Positions 28,601 to 43,600 of a stretch of 64,000 nucleotides of DNA are shown here, one piece after another; position 1 is the first letter of the stretch; every line of letters starts with the position of its first letter. The stretch comes from Rotaria sordida (lineage: Eukaryota > Rotifera > Eurotatoria > Philodinida > Philodinidae). The translations under genes and the position numbers were made by a program. The DNA lies in assembly GCA_905250125.1 (NCBI GenBank), contig CAJNOL010000568.1, forward strand, positions 59,445 to 123,444, written 5' to 3'. The notes below the pieces were generated by a model. It searched no databases, was not told the DNA's origin, and saw only the letters and a list, made by a program, of their open reading frames with translations.

Positions 28601-31600
28601 AAAAGTTATTGTTTTCTGGACTATTCAATATATTCTAAAATCAGAACAGATCGAAAAATTCGTTTGTCTGAAAATTAGTATAGGAAGATCTAAGACAATT
28701 TCGGAACCAACATGATTGATACCCTATAATTCAGTAGTTTTCTTTAAAAAAGCAATTGAACAGTTAAAACAGTTTCATCGGTAAGTATACACTAACCAGC
28801 ACAAACTTGTCTCATAATCATACTAAGAATTCCATCGTTCCATTCATTTGTTGCTAAATTAAATTGACCATAAAGTTCTCCTAAACTAACAGCTTTTGGA
28901 TTAATTGGATATTCCTAAATAAAAAAAAAAAAACTTTCAGCACAATCCCTGTGGGGTTAAAATATGAAACACGATTGATCTGCATATATAGTAAATCAAG
29001 CAATTCTTGAGTTCGGAACTTCCAATGTACTGATATGTTCATGATGAAAGATTTTATTCACAATATTTTACATTGAATTTGGAAAGAAGGCGCGTCAAAG
29101 ACAAGTATCTTAAATTTAATCTTCTTTCAGAATAATTGCACAGAATACTTGGATTCCATGGATAAAGAGGGTAGTCCTCCAACTGATTAATCGATTTTAT
29201 GTTGAGACTATGTGCATCATGTGGACCCTACTGAGTTATAAATGTACCGAAAAGAGTTCGAGCCTATATCTTATTATCTCCGAGATAATACGTTTTGACA
29301 GTATTCTTCAATACAATGTCGTGGTCGCTCCTCAGGAAAAACTGATTTTAGAATTTCGACTTGAAACTTCGCATAGAAACAAGTCTTAACGAAAACAGTT
29401 TATTTTAAAAGCGCAACTTTTACATCGTTTATATATACCTCAAGATTCGATGTTTTTATTTCAGGACAGGCATAGATCAAATAGCCTGATGTTTTCGCGA
29501 TTAAATATTTTCATCAGTGTATTCATAATCCATTAGGATCTACCTGATGCACATAGTCCCAGCATATAAGCAATTAATAAATTAGGAGATTTCCCTCATA
29601 AGTCTGTCACTATTTGTGTCGCGAGGGCGCAAATTTTTAGTCCTATAGTTCAAAATTCTTTTCTGATTATGTTTCACAAAAGAGTTCATGATAAATAAAA
29701 TGTCGTACCATGACTTTATTATATTCACTAAAACCTTGTTTATTTAATGTAATTAAGGCATATTTAAATAATTTCCATGTTGTCGTTTTTCCTGATAAAG
29801 TTTTACCAACAAGCATAACTGAATGACGAGAATGATGTGTTTCATATAATTGAATAACTTTGTCAATAGATGTTTGTGTTATTTGTAAATGATGTATATT
29901 CATTTCATATTCAATAGCTTCAATTAACTAATCAAATGAAGAAAAAAAAAAATTTTTTTCTTTTTGAAATGATAGAAAATAAAAAGTAAACCGAACTTTT
30001 GAATAATCAATTTTTGGTATATCAATACCAGGAAATAAATCTTCAACAATATTTTTAAAGAAAGGTAAATCTTGTGCAGTCATTTTAGGTACATTCATAT
30101 CAAGCATAGATAAAAGAAGAACCTACGAAAAATCTATATGCTAAAAAAAGTTAATTCAATATTAATCTTTACTTCATTATCTGTCATTTTTAGGTTTATT
30201 CGTTTTTTTTCACCAGCATATCGTAAAACAGCCTTTGAAAAGAAAAGAAAAATTTCTATATTTAATTATGAAGAAAATAAAAATATTATTCGTTCTTACT
30301 GTTAAAGATCTTAAACCAAAATCATAATGATCTTGTTTAGAAAGTTGTTGTGTTGATAATTGATAAAGTGTATAAACTTTACGAGCTAAATTCTAAATAA
30401 TAAATCTATATCGTATGAATTTCTTTTTTGTTCGTTGCTTTCTTTTTGTTCTATTTACTCTTGTATTTTGAAATCCCTCACTAAAGAGAAAATTTTCTGC
30501 AATATAAATTGAATCTGGTACAATCATTGATACTGGTCGAAACATTGATTTAAGATTATCAGGTAATTCAGTTCGACCGGCATAACCTTAAAAACGATTA
30601 TTTATTTTTTTTAATGAAATTACAAAAAAAAAAGTTATAGAAAAACCTGGATTCATCGTTATAAAAATACCAACTTGAGGTAAAAGTGGAATTTCTTTGC
30701 CTTCGAATACAAATTGTTTTTGTCTCAAAGATAAAGCTGTTAAGATTGAATGAATTTGTTGAGCAACAACTGATAATACTTCGATATTAATACGATTAAA
30801 TCTAATGTACATGAGACAAAGAAAATTTATTGATATTTGATTAAAAGCAGATAACCTACTCATCAAAACATCCCCAAGCACCACTCTACAAAAACAGAAG
30901 ATTATATTAAATCTATTTGTATTAACAAGGAAACTACTCGAACTGATATCCATCGTTTGAGCTCATATTGAGTTCACCAAGGGGTTTCAGTAAGTCTAGA
31001 GAAATCCTAAAAGGGTTTACGGCCAATGAGTTCTGAAGTCGACTTATGACCGTATTATTGAATTTTCGATCCAACTTTACACATTTGCCGAAAAATTAAA
31101 TAATGAAATTTTGACCTGAAACTTTGTCTATGGATAAGTCTAATGATTTTGAGAATATCCTAAAAATTTCAGTCGAAGAGAATGTTCCTTTGTCGAGAGA
31201 CTGAATTTCCAAAAAAATTAAGTTTACTTGAAAATTCAATCTCTCAACAAAGGAACATTCTTTTCGACTAAAACTTTCAGTATATTCCCGAAGTCATTAG
31301 GCCTATCTAAGGGCGAAATTTCGTTATTTAATTTTTCTGTAAATATTTAAAGCTGGATAGAAAATTTAGTAAAACGATCATCATTCGACTTCAGAACCTC
31401 GTAGGCATGAATTCTTTTAGAATTTTTCTAGTCGTACCAAGATCTGCTTGTGAATCCAATACAGACTCACACGACCGATATCAGTTCAAGTAGCTTCCTC
31501 ATAAGAATAAACTAAAGACAAACCTGAGCAAAACCTGAAAACATTTTTCCCATGGATTTATAATCAAGTGATTCTGAACAATTTTGAACAACAACATAAA

Positions 31601-34600
31601 TAGCAAAATTTTTTCCTAAATCTTTTATCGTCTCAGTTTTGCCAGTACCTTATGATAAATTAATATATATATATATATATGTGCGTGTAGAGATTAAAAG
31701 AAAACAAAGTAACAAACCAGCTGGTCCTTTGGAACTTCCACCTCGAAATAAATGTAGAGCAGTCGTTAGAGTTATATAACATCGATCAGTCAATGGTGAA
31801 ATAACTAAACGACTTGTACAACCTAAATATTCCTATTTTATAAGATTTCATTTGTTTTCTTTTATAAATTCTCGAAAAATTCTATTGAATAAATTACGTA
31901 GTTATAAGTAAATCTTGTTATTGTTTGTCGAATAATACAATCTTCATTATGTTCATGTCGTTCCCAATAAAATCTTAATTGCATTTGCCATTCAAATGAT
32001 TGTAAATCCATTGTTTGAGTTTTAATTAATCGTTCGATAATATCACGTCCATGTACTTCTTTAGTAATAATACCAATAACACGAAGACGAAGTATTTTAT
32101 CAAGTGATATACGACTCGTGTTTGAATATCGGTCAAGAATTTTGATCTATAATTATTCAAAATAAGTCATTGATAGGTTTACAAACAAGTATTTGAATAT
32201 TTTGAAATTATCAGATCGAACAATCTACTGATGAAGGATTATGGCTAGTTAATGAAATTTTTACTGAGAGTAAGGTATTTTCGAAGAAGCTAAAATAAAG
32301 TGTTTCAACCTGATATTTAGTCTATAGGTAGATTTAATAGTCATTAAAAATGGCCACTTACTATTTACTGAATCTGCCTATAGATAAAATTTTAGGTCAA
32401 AATTCTTTGTTTTAGTTTTTTGTTTTTGAAATACCTCGGTCTCTGTAAAAATTTCATTAAAATGCTTATAACTCTTCATTACTATGCCACAGACTCGAAT
32501 CCTTTTAATCTTTTCTTAATCGCACAGAGACCTATTCGTAGTTATCATATAAATTCAAATGGGCTTCGATAGTTGGATATATTACCTTGTTAGTCCTTCT
32601 ATTGGCTCAAAACTTTCTGTAATGAAGAGCGCGTAAATAGACAAAGCAGAATAACGAATACAGAAATAAAATTTTAGTAATAATAATTTACCAAGAAACT
32701 ATCAACATACGGATACAATACCGACAAATTCAATTGACTTAAGTATGTCACTAATTTACGTGATCCATTGGAATTTTTTCAGTCTTGCATTGGCATGTAG
32801 ACATTCTTTCGGCAAATAGTTAATATCAACTAAATTGCCTATTTGGATTAAAAAACTTTCCTTTTGTTCAACAAAATGTCCTTATCGTGTTCTTATGAAA
32901 TAAAAGAATAGCTAAGGAGGATTAACAATTTCCACCAGTATGACAAGCTCTGCTATCTATGAGAAAAATTTGTCACTAGATTGATGGCCCATAGGAACAA
33001 CCCATAGACTGGACTAGGCTAGGTCATTTCTGAATGAGAAACTATATGTTGGACTATGCAGGTCGTGTAATACTAATATCTCGAATTATCCTATTAGATA
33101 TTCATCTTTTCACTATTCTCTTATTAAATTTTAGATAACTAGTGACTATTTCTCATTTTATAATGAGAAATAAACTCGAGAGATCATAAAAATCGTTCAC
33201 AAATTGCAATTCAAATGTTCGACCAGAGATATTTCCCATTACTAGTTAACTCTCGGAATATTTATATTCAGAATTTTGATATTTCAATTAGTACACATTA
33301 TAAAATTTTATGTTTATGATTTTGACAAAAATCAGAAATTATTGCTATTCAACCATCTAAAAGTCTATCAAAACTAATGATTATTAGAAGACTATCTTCA
33401 TATTCAATGTTGATGTTCAAATGAATCATACAATCATTACGAGAATTTAAATTTAGTTCATTGAAAAATTAATGAATTTATTTGTAAAACTTAACAATAT
33501 TTACTTGAGTATGAAATAATTTTTTTAATGGTTTTAAACTTCCATCAGCTTGACATGTTAATAAAGCTTTTGTTGTTGCTGATGTCCATTCAATTTCACT
33601 AGCAGTTACACAGCATTGACTAGGCCAATCTTTAATCCATTTATCACGTTTTTTTAATTGTAATTTAAGTGCTGATAAAGAATTTTTTAAATATTCTCGT
33701 ACAGTAATTTGCATTTTAATTTCTAAATCTTTCAGCCAATTTTCAACATTACCTTCTAAAGATAATGTTGATATTAAATTAATTTGTTCATCTTCATTTG
33801 ATTGAATTCCATTAGCTAGAATAGTTTTTTTAATTAATAAACGTAAAGATTTAATATTATCAAAAAGTTTTTTTAAATGTATTTGAATAAGATCAGGTTG
33901 ACGTGAAAGACTAAGAATTTCAACTAATTCTTCATTTGATATAAAATAAAAACGTGGAAATATTGAACGTTTTGTTTCTAGATAATCTTCCATTTTCTTT
34001 TGAATATTTTCTAAATATTTTAATAAATTTTGTATTTTATCAAATAAATCTAAACGAACAAAAAAACAAAAAATTTCATTTATATGATTTTTGTTTTCAA
34101 TTTTTCTACAAACTTAATTTTGTTGCAACATATAAGGCGTTTGAATTTTCACGAATTTTAGCTATAATTTCATCTTGCCAAATTTTATTAATATATTTAA
34201 ATTCAGTTGTTTCATGTGATAATTGTCGTTGGACATCATCAGAAGTAAATATACCTTCCATATATAACCATTGTCGCTGAACATTAAATAAACCATCACA
34301 TAATTCTGATATTTGTGCTATGGACTTTTCCCAATAGTCAACTTCATTTTGAAATGGTTTTACATGACGTGTGCCTTTTATTGTTGATATTTGAGCTGTA
34401 TGTTCTTCAACATACTGAATTATCTCATCAGGAGCTCTATAGATTGGATAAAAAGCAAAGAAAAAAACCACTCTTTAGTACAATTCGTGTAGAATTAGAA
34501 TATGAAATATGATAGACCTGCTAACATTGTAAAAGAATTCATTCATCAATATAGGTTTCGATTTGTCAATTTCTATCTACTATTAATGCATGTCGATATT

Positions 34601-37600
34601 GAAAGATGATCATCGTTGTATGTTATAGTCAGTGCAAAAAGAAGGGCAAAGGATAGATATCTTAAATTTAGCCTGTGTTGCATACTAATTCCGCAGTAGA
34701 CTTCGATCTCATGAAAATATCCGTCATGGTCAATGAGAAGAAAGTGGCAGTATCGCAATATTTGTCACGGTCTGTAATAGAGAAAAGAGAGCGTTGCTTA
34801 AGTGTCTATCAGCAGGAGTCTAGATTTCTATCCCTATACTTCAACATTCCTTTTAGAATGCTCTTCCGAAAATGGAATTCGTCTATCTAGAAATTTCTAA
34901 AAACATTTGCAAAATAGAAAATATTGATACGACATTGTGGAATATTATAGTTGAAATCAATCTATAGTGAGGAAATCGAACGTCTACCATTCGATACATA
35001 ACGATAGAGATTTTAAATCTCCTTTTTCTGCATACTACAATAAATCATAATAAACATTTTCTTTTCACCATATCCTGGAAAAATATTACGCTACTTTCTC
35101 GTTTGTGCACTACAATTTCCAAAATTCGTATAGATCCAATAAAATATATAGACAGAAAGATGAATGTAGTTTTTCAATTGAGGTAAAATTCTAATATTCA
35201 ATTTTGTAGAGTAGATAAGATTTGGGCGAGTACTCGCATTGTTTGTTCATTTGACTTCTATCGAACTTTTGATCACATATATTACCAAAAAATGAATGAG
35301 ATCGTTCATGCCAGCCGCTGTTATGATAATCTATTAGAAATCGTCTTGCGAGGAAATCTCTTGAGGTGATAAAAAAAGCTTTTGAAACTAAACTTGTTCC
35401 ATTAGATAGAGTCTAATAAGAGCAAGTTAAACCTAGAGGAAAAAATCTAATGTCACCATTCCGATCTGAAATTTTGATTACAAAGCGATCTTATGATTCC
35501 TATCATGCATCGAAACTTTCATCTACAGGGTTAGAAATAATATTATTCCAGGGGGTACCTCTATAATTTCGAATAGAAGACATAATGAATTTTATATGAA
35601 ATGAAAGCTTGTCAAAAATGGGGTTTATTGATACTAAATAGTAAGGGTTATGAAAACTTTTTAATATCGAACTTACGAAACTTTCAGAAATTTTATACTT
35701 TTTTGCCGCGATAAAGTAAGGTGCCAGTAATTCAAAAATGGAGTGAAATGTTTTCCTTAGATACTTTTACATGGTTCGATAGAGCTCGTCGAGCTCAACA
35801 AAACTGTCTATGTGAAAAATTTTCTGAGTCATTTTTTTGTGATAAAAAATTCAAAAAACTATTTGGAAAATCTTAAAAAACGTTAAAAAATGTCATATTT
35901 TTTATATGGAAGAAAAACACTCGAATTTTCAAACAAATTGGCTTTTTTTTATTATTTTTACTCCCTCAGGCTTTTCGAAATATATTCATTCGATGCAGCA
36001 CGAAAAACTGCATCGAATGAGTATGTTTTCAACATTTTACATAAAGATACTAATGGAAAACAGCTGAATTTAGTATAAAAAAAGACTACTTTTTTTCCTT
36101 AGAAAACGTGTAAAAAATGTGGATTTTTGGTATATTCTTTAGACAGTTTTCAGTGAATTTGAACGCAACAACTCTGTTTAAAAAATTTTTCGTATATACA
36201 GTTTTATAGAGCTCGACGAGCTCTATCGAACCATGTAAAAATATCTAAGAAAAACATTTCACTCCATTTTTGAATTACTGGCACCTTACTTTATCACGGC
36301 AAAAAAGTATAAAATTTCTGAAAGTTTCTTAAGTTCGATATTAAAAAGTTTTCGTAACCCTTACTATTTAGTATCAATAAACCCCATTTTTGACAAGCTT
36401 TCATTTGATATAAAATTCATTATTTCTTCTATTTGAAATTATAGTGGTATTGTCCTGGAATAATATTATTTTCAATCCTGTAGAATGAATGTTTCATTCT
36501 TATGATATCAGATTCTTAACCAAAGCACATACATTAGAAAAGATTTGGAAAAATTCAGTTTCGTTATTATAAGAACTCTTCATTATCAAAATTTCAGGCT
36601 GAAATAACGACATTGAATTTTTCATGATATGCCTTGCATTAGGTCAGAAACTCAGTAAGATTATCATAGCCAGAGAAGAAACTACTAATGAGATGAACCA
36701 TTATAGATTTTGCTTATTTGAGTCAATGCAGTGTTATACTATTTTCCATACACATCTCAATCGGATTTTTTGTAAGACCGCATTGTTGCATTTATTTATG
36801 ATGTTATTTGATCTTAAAAATAAATCATCATACTTTATTTTAAAAACATTAGATTTATGTATTGTTGTTTCAAAGTTCATATCATTCCATATTTGAATAA
36901 TTCTTTCTAACATTCGTTCAATTGAATATTCTTTTGATGCATTTTCTGATATTTCAGTAATCAATTGAATATTTTCTTCACTAAACAAACACAATAAAAA
37001 ACAACGATATATATCTATTTAATTATTTTTTTCAAATCAATAATTACAAATGTAAATCAAGAATTTGTTCAAGTGTAAATTTATTTGATTTATATTCAAA
37101 ATTCTTTTCTGTTTCATATTTTATTTGTTCCCAATGACGAGAACGCATATGTGGATTATGTAATGATTCAATTAAAGGTAATATACGACGAAATGTATCA
37201 ATACGATCACGAAGTGAATCAAGAATAATCCAATCTTTTTCCTAAATAAATTCTTTTTTCTTAGCTTAAATAAAATTTATAAGAATAAATTGCAACTTTT
37301 CGGTACGATTGATGCAAAAAACATAGAAAGTAGATCTAAGTAATTTCTGAGTAATAGAGTTTATTATGCTCTATGTCTATGTTACACAACAAAAATTTCC
37401 TACACGTTCACCAAGATACGACTTACTCTAGTGTAAGCATATCGTAAGAAACTTTATTTAATTGTAAAACTGCTTATTAATCCAGAACCGACGTTTGTAA
37501 TGAAAGTAGGATGACTTTTTAAAATGAAATGGATTCAATCGTATAAAATACTATCTATTTTGACTCACTTTCACGAAGGAACGTTTTCAACTGATCAATC

Positions 37601-40600
37601 GCTTTTGAATCGGACTTAGTGCATAAAGTAGAGTTCAATAAGATATAAAAAACTTTAAAAGAATAAGTTCCATTAAGTTTTCTATCTCGAGTTCTAAGCA
37701 TTTTACGAGAATTTATTCGCTGGTATGGTATATACCAACAAATCGAATAATCGTTATTCAAACCTAAAGCTTTTACCCACGGATAAGTCTATTTGTCAGT
37801 AGAATGCGCTGAAGATTTCACCTCAAAAGAATATGTCCTTCTCGAGATATTAAAGTCCTAAAAATCACTCATACTCCACAAAAGATGCTAGAATTTTCTG
37901 TTTTTTTTGCGACTTGAGTATTTCAGGAAGGAAATATTTCTTTGAGCTAAAATTTTCAGAACATTCTACTGACAAATAGATCTGTTTGTGAAAATTGAAG
38001 AATAATGTTGTTCTATTCGAAAACGAAAAAGTATCTGTCATACAGTATTTTGGACGAATAGGCATGGCAAGAGAAAGATAGACATGGAAAAGGTGTATTA
38101 TCCAACAGAATATTTCAAGCTCTACAATATGGACTATTCAGTGTCTTTTTTTATGTCATTTGGTTCTCAGAAAATTTCGTTTTCTTATTGCATCTGTTTA
38201 TAAAATGCGACTTTTTTTACAGTATGAGCCTCATATGTTGATGGCAATATGAATTAGAGAGCTAAAATTCACTGTATGTGTGTGTGTGTGTGTAACGCTC
38301 AGAGATCAGTAACATATAAAAAAGATTGTTAAAATCGATTAGCGAAAAGAAAAGTTATTAATCAAATACAGCAAAAATCTCAATCGTACCAAAAGATTTG
38401 CAATTCATTCATCTTTACTTTATATTCTCTTGACATTTTAAGTAATTTTTTATATTGATTTTGAGCAAAATCATTTAATTCATTAATATTTAATTGATAA
38501 AATTCCGTTGTTTTCCATTTATTTAGCATTTCTTCATATTCTTTAGCTAATAACCAAATTGATTTAAGTATTTCAATATCCTAGATTGTTTTTTTTTCAA
38601 TGAATAAAATTTATTGTTTTGTTTTTTCATATTAATAAAAGAATAAAAAAATAAAACCTTTTTTAAATTTTGTAAATCTTTCGAAACAGTCATATCTAAA
38701 TTAAATATACGATAAGCAATTTTTAATCGTTTTTCATCGTTTTCCATTTGTTCGATTTGTTCTTCGATTTGTTCACATTTATTTAAAGCAATTGATACAG
38801 ACATATCGGCTTGATGTGGACCAGTAATTTTAAAATATTTTTGTAATTCAAATATTTCATTGAGATTTTTTTCTTGTTCTTTTTGTAATTGAATTTTAAA
38901 AGCTTCCTGAAAATTAATGCGAAAAAAAATAAAACAAAAATGAAAACGATTTATAGAATAATATTCAAGTTTTAGTTACTTTAACACGTTTAAATGAAGC
39001 TATTGATTCATCAAGAAATGTTTTATAATTGTCCCAATGACGAGATAATAAACGATGTTGATCTAAAAGCTTTCAAAAGAAAAACAAAAATTTAAATTCA
39101 ATTTATGAAAAAACAAAATCGATAAAATAACTAACTTTAGGATCGATTTCAATTTCATATCGAAGTAATAAAGCAACTTCTTCATTAATTAAAGGTAATT
39201 TAGCTTCAATTCTTAATACATCTGCTTTAAGTTCATCGATAAATTCTTGATAGATTGGAATTTCATCATAAATTTTTGGAAGAATATTTATTCTAATCAA
39301 ATGTTAAGAATATATGTATATGAGAATTAAATATTTTAAGGACACCTCAAAAACAAATGTCTATTTCCAGCAGATTAATCGAGATTAAGATAAATATGCA
39401 TGGAAGGATTAGTTGAGGCTGAAACAGGGAGAATATTTTGTTCCTCATTTCACCCCGACCTTAAGTTTTTTCTTCGCTGTCTCGTCATATCTTCACAAGA
39501 TGTTTATATCTTTTGATCATATGATTTATTAGACTACAGAGTGCAAAAAATAGGTACTGAAGCACACAAAACGGTATAGTTCGAAGTCAATCACTCTTTT
39601 GTTCTCTATAGAACAATAAAATAAAATATTATTAAAAGTTATTGGGCCTAAATTAGACCCGCTTTGGTTGACAACTTGACCTGCTGCCGAAAACACTCTT
39701 TCGATAGTAGCTGAATTACATAGTACTGCGTATATACAACATGTTAATTAATCATGCCCAATTTTGACTTCTCGTTAGATCTTTCAAAGACGATATGATC
39801 TTTTATTTAGCACGTTGTTGTTTTCTAAAAATTTTCAATAATTTTCGTTACCCTTTGCGCAAAAAATATGTTTTTTTTTATCGAAAAATTCGGGAAATCT
39901 TTCTCGTTTTTTTTTCTGTTAATGTTTTTCTCATCGCGCAGCTCAGAATTTTCGAAGGAGTTTCATTGGGGTCAATTGGCTTTTTTTCTACATCAAAAGT
40001 AAGAATTTAAAAACAAGAGTACACCTATAGAGCACTGCAATCTGACATGCTCTTCCAAATAAAAGAAAATTAAATAGATAGAATAAGGGGCTCACAGAAA
40101 TTTTTTGGGTGCTAGATGAATTATTTTTGACCCTTGTTTGATGAGTATCCTCTCTCATATGTCATAGTACAGGGCTGAGAATTTTACATAGCATCTCCAC
40201 TACAGTCCCCAGATATCCTGAAAATTTCGTGCGATTTGACTGTACATGGCTTCAGATCGATTTTTGAAGGTAAAGGTCCTTAATTCTACAAACAATAACC
40301 GCTATCACAGGTTGAAATAAAAACCTATATTATATTTATTAAAAATGCAGTGGCAAATAGATCTTTTTAGAACGAGGATGATTATACGAGACCTCATCTT
40401 TATATTTCTTTTTCATCAATGCTTCCACTATGCTTTTGTCCCATGACCAACACATAGGACCCATTATCGTTGACATAATCGAGTAAAAATCATTTTATTT
40501 TGTTTTTATCGAATTTCAATCCAATTGAATCGTCTTCTAGTTGAACCTGTCGAGTCTAAACTTTTGGACTCAAATCGTACTCCTAATTGTAACCAAATTT

Positions 40601-43600
40601 CTTAGTCTAAGTCTGATAGTCGCTGCAAAGAAGCAAAATACTTTGTATCGATTATTTGTATTCTGCGACTAATATATCCCACACATTTCTCATACAGTCT
40701 CGAAGATGATCTTATAATTGACTGTTACTTTTTGGGTATGATCTATAGAATCGATCTCGAACATGGTCGAATCCACCAAGATCAATCCAACAGGATCTAT
40801 CTTCTTCTAATCACAAACGATATTTGAAAAATCCGACATTTCTTCATTAGCAAAAATTCACTATTATGAGAAAATATTCGTAATTAGTTTAACTTACTTT
40901 TCTGTATTATTTTTAATTAATGTTAATATCATTTGAAGATCTTTTTCTAATCGAATTAATACAATATGTATTAAACTTTGTTGCCATTTATGACAAATTT
41001 GTACTAATGATACTTTAAATGATGTACAATCAATTTGTATCATATGTATATTAACAATTGATTCTTGATTATTTATATTATTAGCTAATTCTGTATAACT
41101 ATTGTTTATAATAAAAATAAAATTGTTTTTATTTTCTTAAAATCGAAAACAAAAAACAATTTACCGAGCTATATCCGCTTCTAAACCTTGTAAATCAGTA
41201 TTTTCAGATTCATAAACAGCTATAAAACTTTCTTTATCAACTTCCCATAATTGACGAAAATGAAACCAATTATTTTCAATATATTTTTTAATTTCTGATA
41301 TACAATTAGTTATACCTAAAGCAATTTTATTTTCTAATTTTTGTTTTAATGGATAATTATCAATTACAATATAATAAGGCTAGAATATCAAAGATATATC
41401 ACAAACAAAAAAAAAAACTATAGATATATATTTATAATTGAATTACTTCTCTGTGAAATGGATGATAAGAAAAAAGATCACATAGGCGTACGAAATTTTT
41501 AATTGATTCAATTAATTGAATTTTACTAATTGAATTTAAAGTTTCAGATAATTGTTCAAGAGATGGTCGAAAATCCAACTAAATATTTTTTTTTAATATC
41601 GATGATTTAATATGATGAAGAACTTACTACGTATTTAATATTTCCAGTTGTTGTTGTTTCGATTGTATTTAAACAAAGTTCAATATTAAGAAATGGTGTT
41701 GGTTTTGTTTGAATATCACCATTGATTATATAGGATAACTGTTCGAGAGAATTGGTTATATTAATGAGAAGAGCTTTCTCAAACATACAATCAATTGAAC
41801 TTAACCAATGATCCCAACATTGAAGAATCTATATATCACAGAAAATGTAAAACGTTGAAAACTTCTCGATTGCCTGATTCAAAATAAAAGGCAAGTTACC
41901 ATTTTTTGAATAAATTTTCATAGGAACGAGATAGAGATCTGCGGTTTTCACCATTCGAAACTCAAAACCATTGAAGTATATCGAAATTTGATTGATTAAC
42001 AATTGACCAATCAGATGAGTTCTTGCTAGAGATTGTCGAAAACGATATTCTGAAGCGATTTTTCTGTCAATTTAGACTTTAAATAGGACATATCAATAAA
42101 AAAAATTCTTCTCTTTCGATCTATGCAAGACCGACATTCCTAACTTGCTCCATTTAAGAGTTATAAGGTTTTTCCTGAGACTTTCAATTTTAGCCATTTG
42201 ATCTGTGATCATTTAGAAGAGCAGCTAGCTATGGACAATTCACCGTGGTGAGTTGAATGATGATATTTGTTTTTAGGTTTAAACTGATCTGACACTTATC
42301 TCAATGCTTCTGAAATGCCGACTCCCCGAGTTACATGTGATGTTTCAGAAATATCGAGATAATAGTGTCAGATTAGTTTGAACCTAAAAACAAATATCAG
42401 TATTAGACACATTATAGTAAATTACGCCTGTCTAGCTGCTTTTTTAGGTGATCGCAGATCAACTGGCTGATATTGAAAGTCTCAGAAAAAGTCTTATAAC
42501 TCTCAAATGAAACAAGCTATGAAGGTCGACCTTGCGTAGATCAAAAGAAAAAAAAATCTTCTATCGATTTATCCTATTAAAAGTCTAAACCGAAAAAGTA
42601 ATAATTTCAGAATACTGTTTTCGAGAATCTTCATCAAGATCTCGCCTAATCGGTCAATTACTGACCAATCAAATTTTGATATACTTCCATAGTCTCGGAT
42701 CTCTTTTATAAAAAGATGAAAACCGCAGGCTTCTATAATATTCCTATCAAAAATCATTCATACAACAGTGGAGCACATTATATTTTAAAATGGATAGTAC
42801 TTCCGAAAATTTTATTTTAAACATGCATTTTAAAGTACATACTTTGGTCTATTCTGTGAGTGAAAAAGTTAGGCTTCTAACATTTTCCGTTCGAACACAA
42901 CAGACCCTCATCAACATTAAAATGTTCGATCATTATCATAGAAGTAGAGACAACGAGCAATTCCCTCTCAGCCCCAATGCCTATCATTTCTAAAGTAAAT
43001 AATAAAAGATTTGTCTACGAGAAATATATACTCAACTGATTTCAACGATCAAAAAATATTTTCATATTCAATTAAATATGATTATCTTCGCGCGACATTC
43101 TTAATACAAAATACATTACTTTATCCGGATCATCTTTGAATATCATCTGTTGGGTATGAATTTCAACTGCAATTTCTTCATACATTTCATGAATAAGATA
43201 TTGACTTACACGATTAACCGATTTCTAGATTTAATAAGAAAAAAAAAGAAATTAATATTTATTCAAAAGTAAAACTTACAAGTAATTCAGTAAATGTCGT
43301 ATAATTAAAAATAATATCAGAATCAATTTTAATAAATAATTGTTGACTAATATGAACACATTTAGCACAACATTTAGCATAATTTTCTTTGAATGATGTA
43401 ACCATATCAATTAACTAATGAATAAAATGAAATATTTATATTTAAATAATTATTTGAATTTAACCTGATCAATAATACGATTTGCTTCAAGAGCAAAATC
43501 ATGAAATGTATTTTCATCAATATAATTTACTTTACCAAGAAAACCAGGTTGTAATTTTTTTAAAATCATTCGAATACGTTCTTCAAATAAATATAATTCT

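Larger units (their letters stand above)
31905..41830 (-). other. DNAH2: DNAH2 exons: lower tail and linker (DHC_N2 region)
   Basis: Blocks at about 41830-41635, 41580-41455, 41385-41165, 41110-40905, 39295-39130, 39060-38980, 38905-38670, 38580-38400, 37240-37050, 36980-36770, 34440-34120, 34060-33505 and 32145-31905 encode the lower tail and linker, the lever whose swing drives the power stroke. The block near 34000 ([16 protein letters not shown]) and QRQWLYME near 34260 are hallmark linker sequences. The junction RFTYNYEYLG leads directly into AAA1. Confidence 0.8.
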
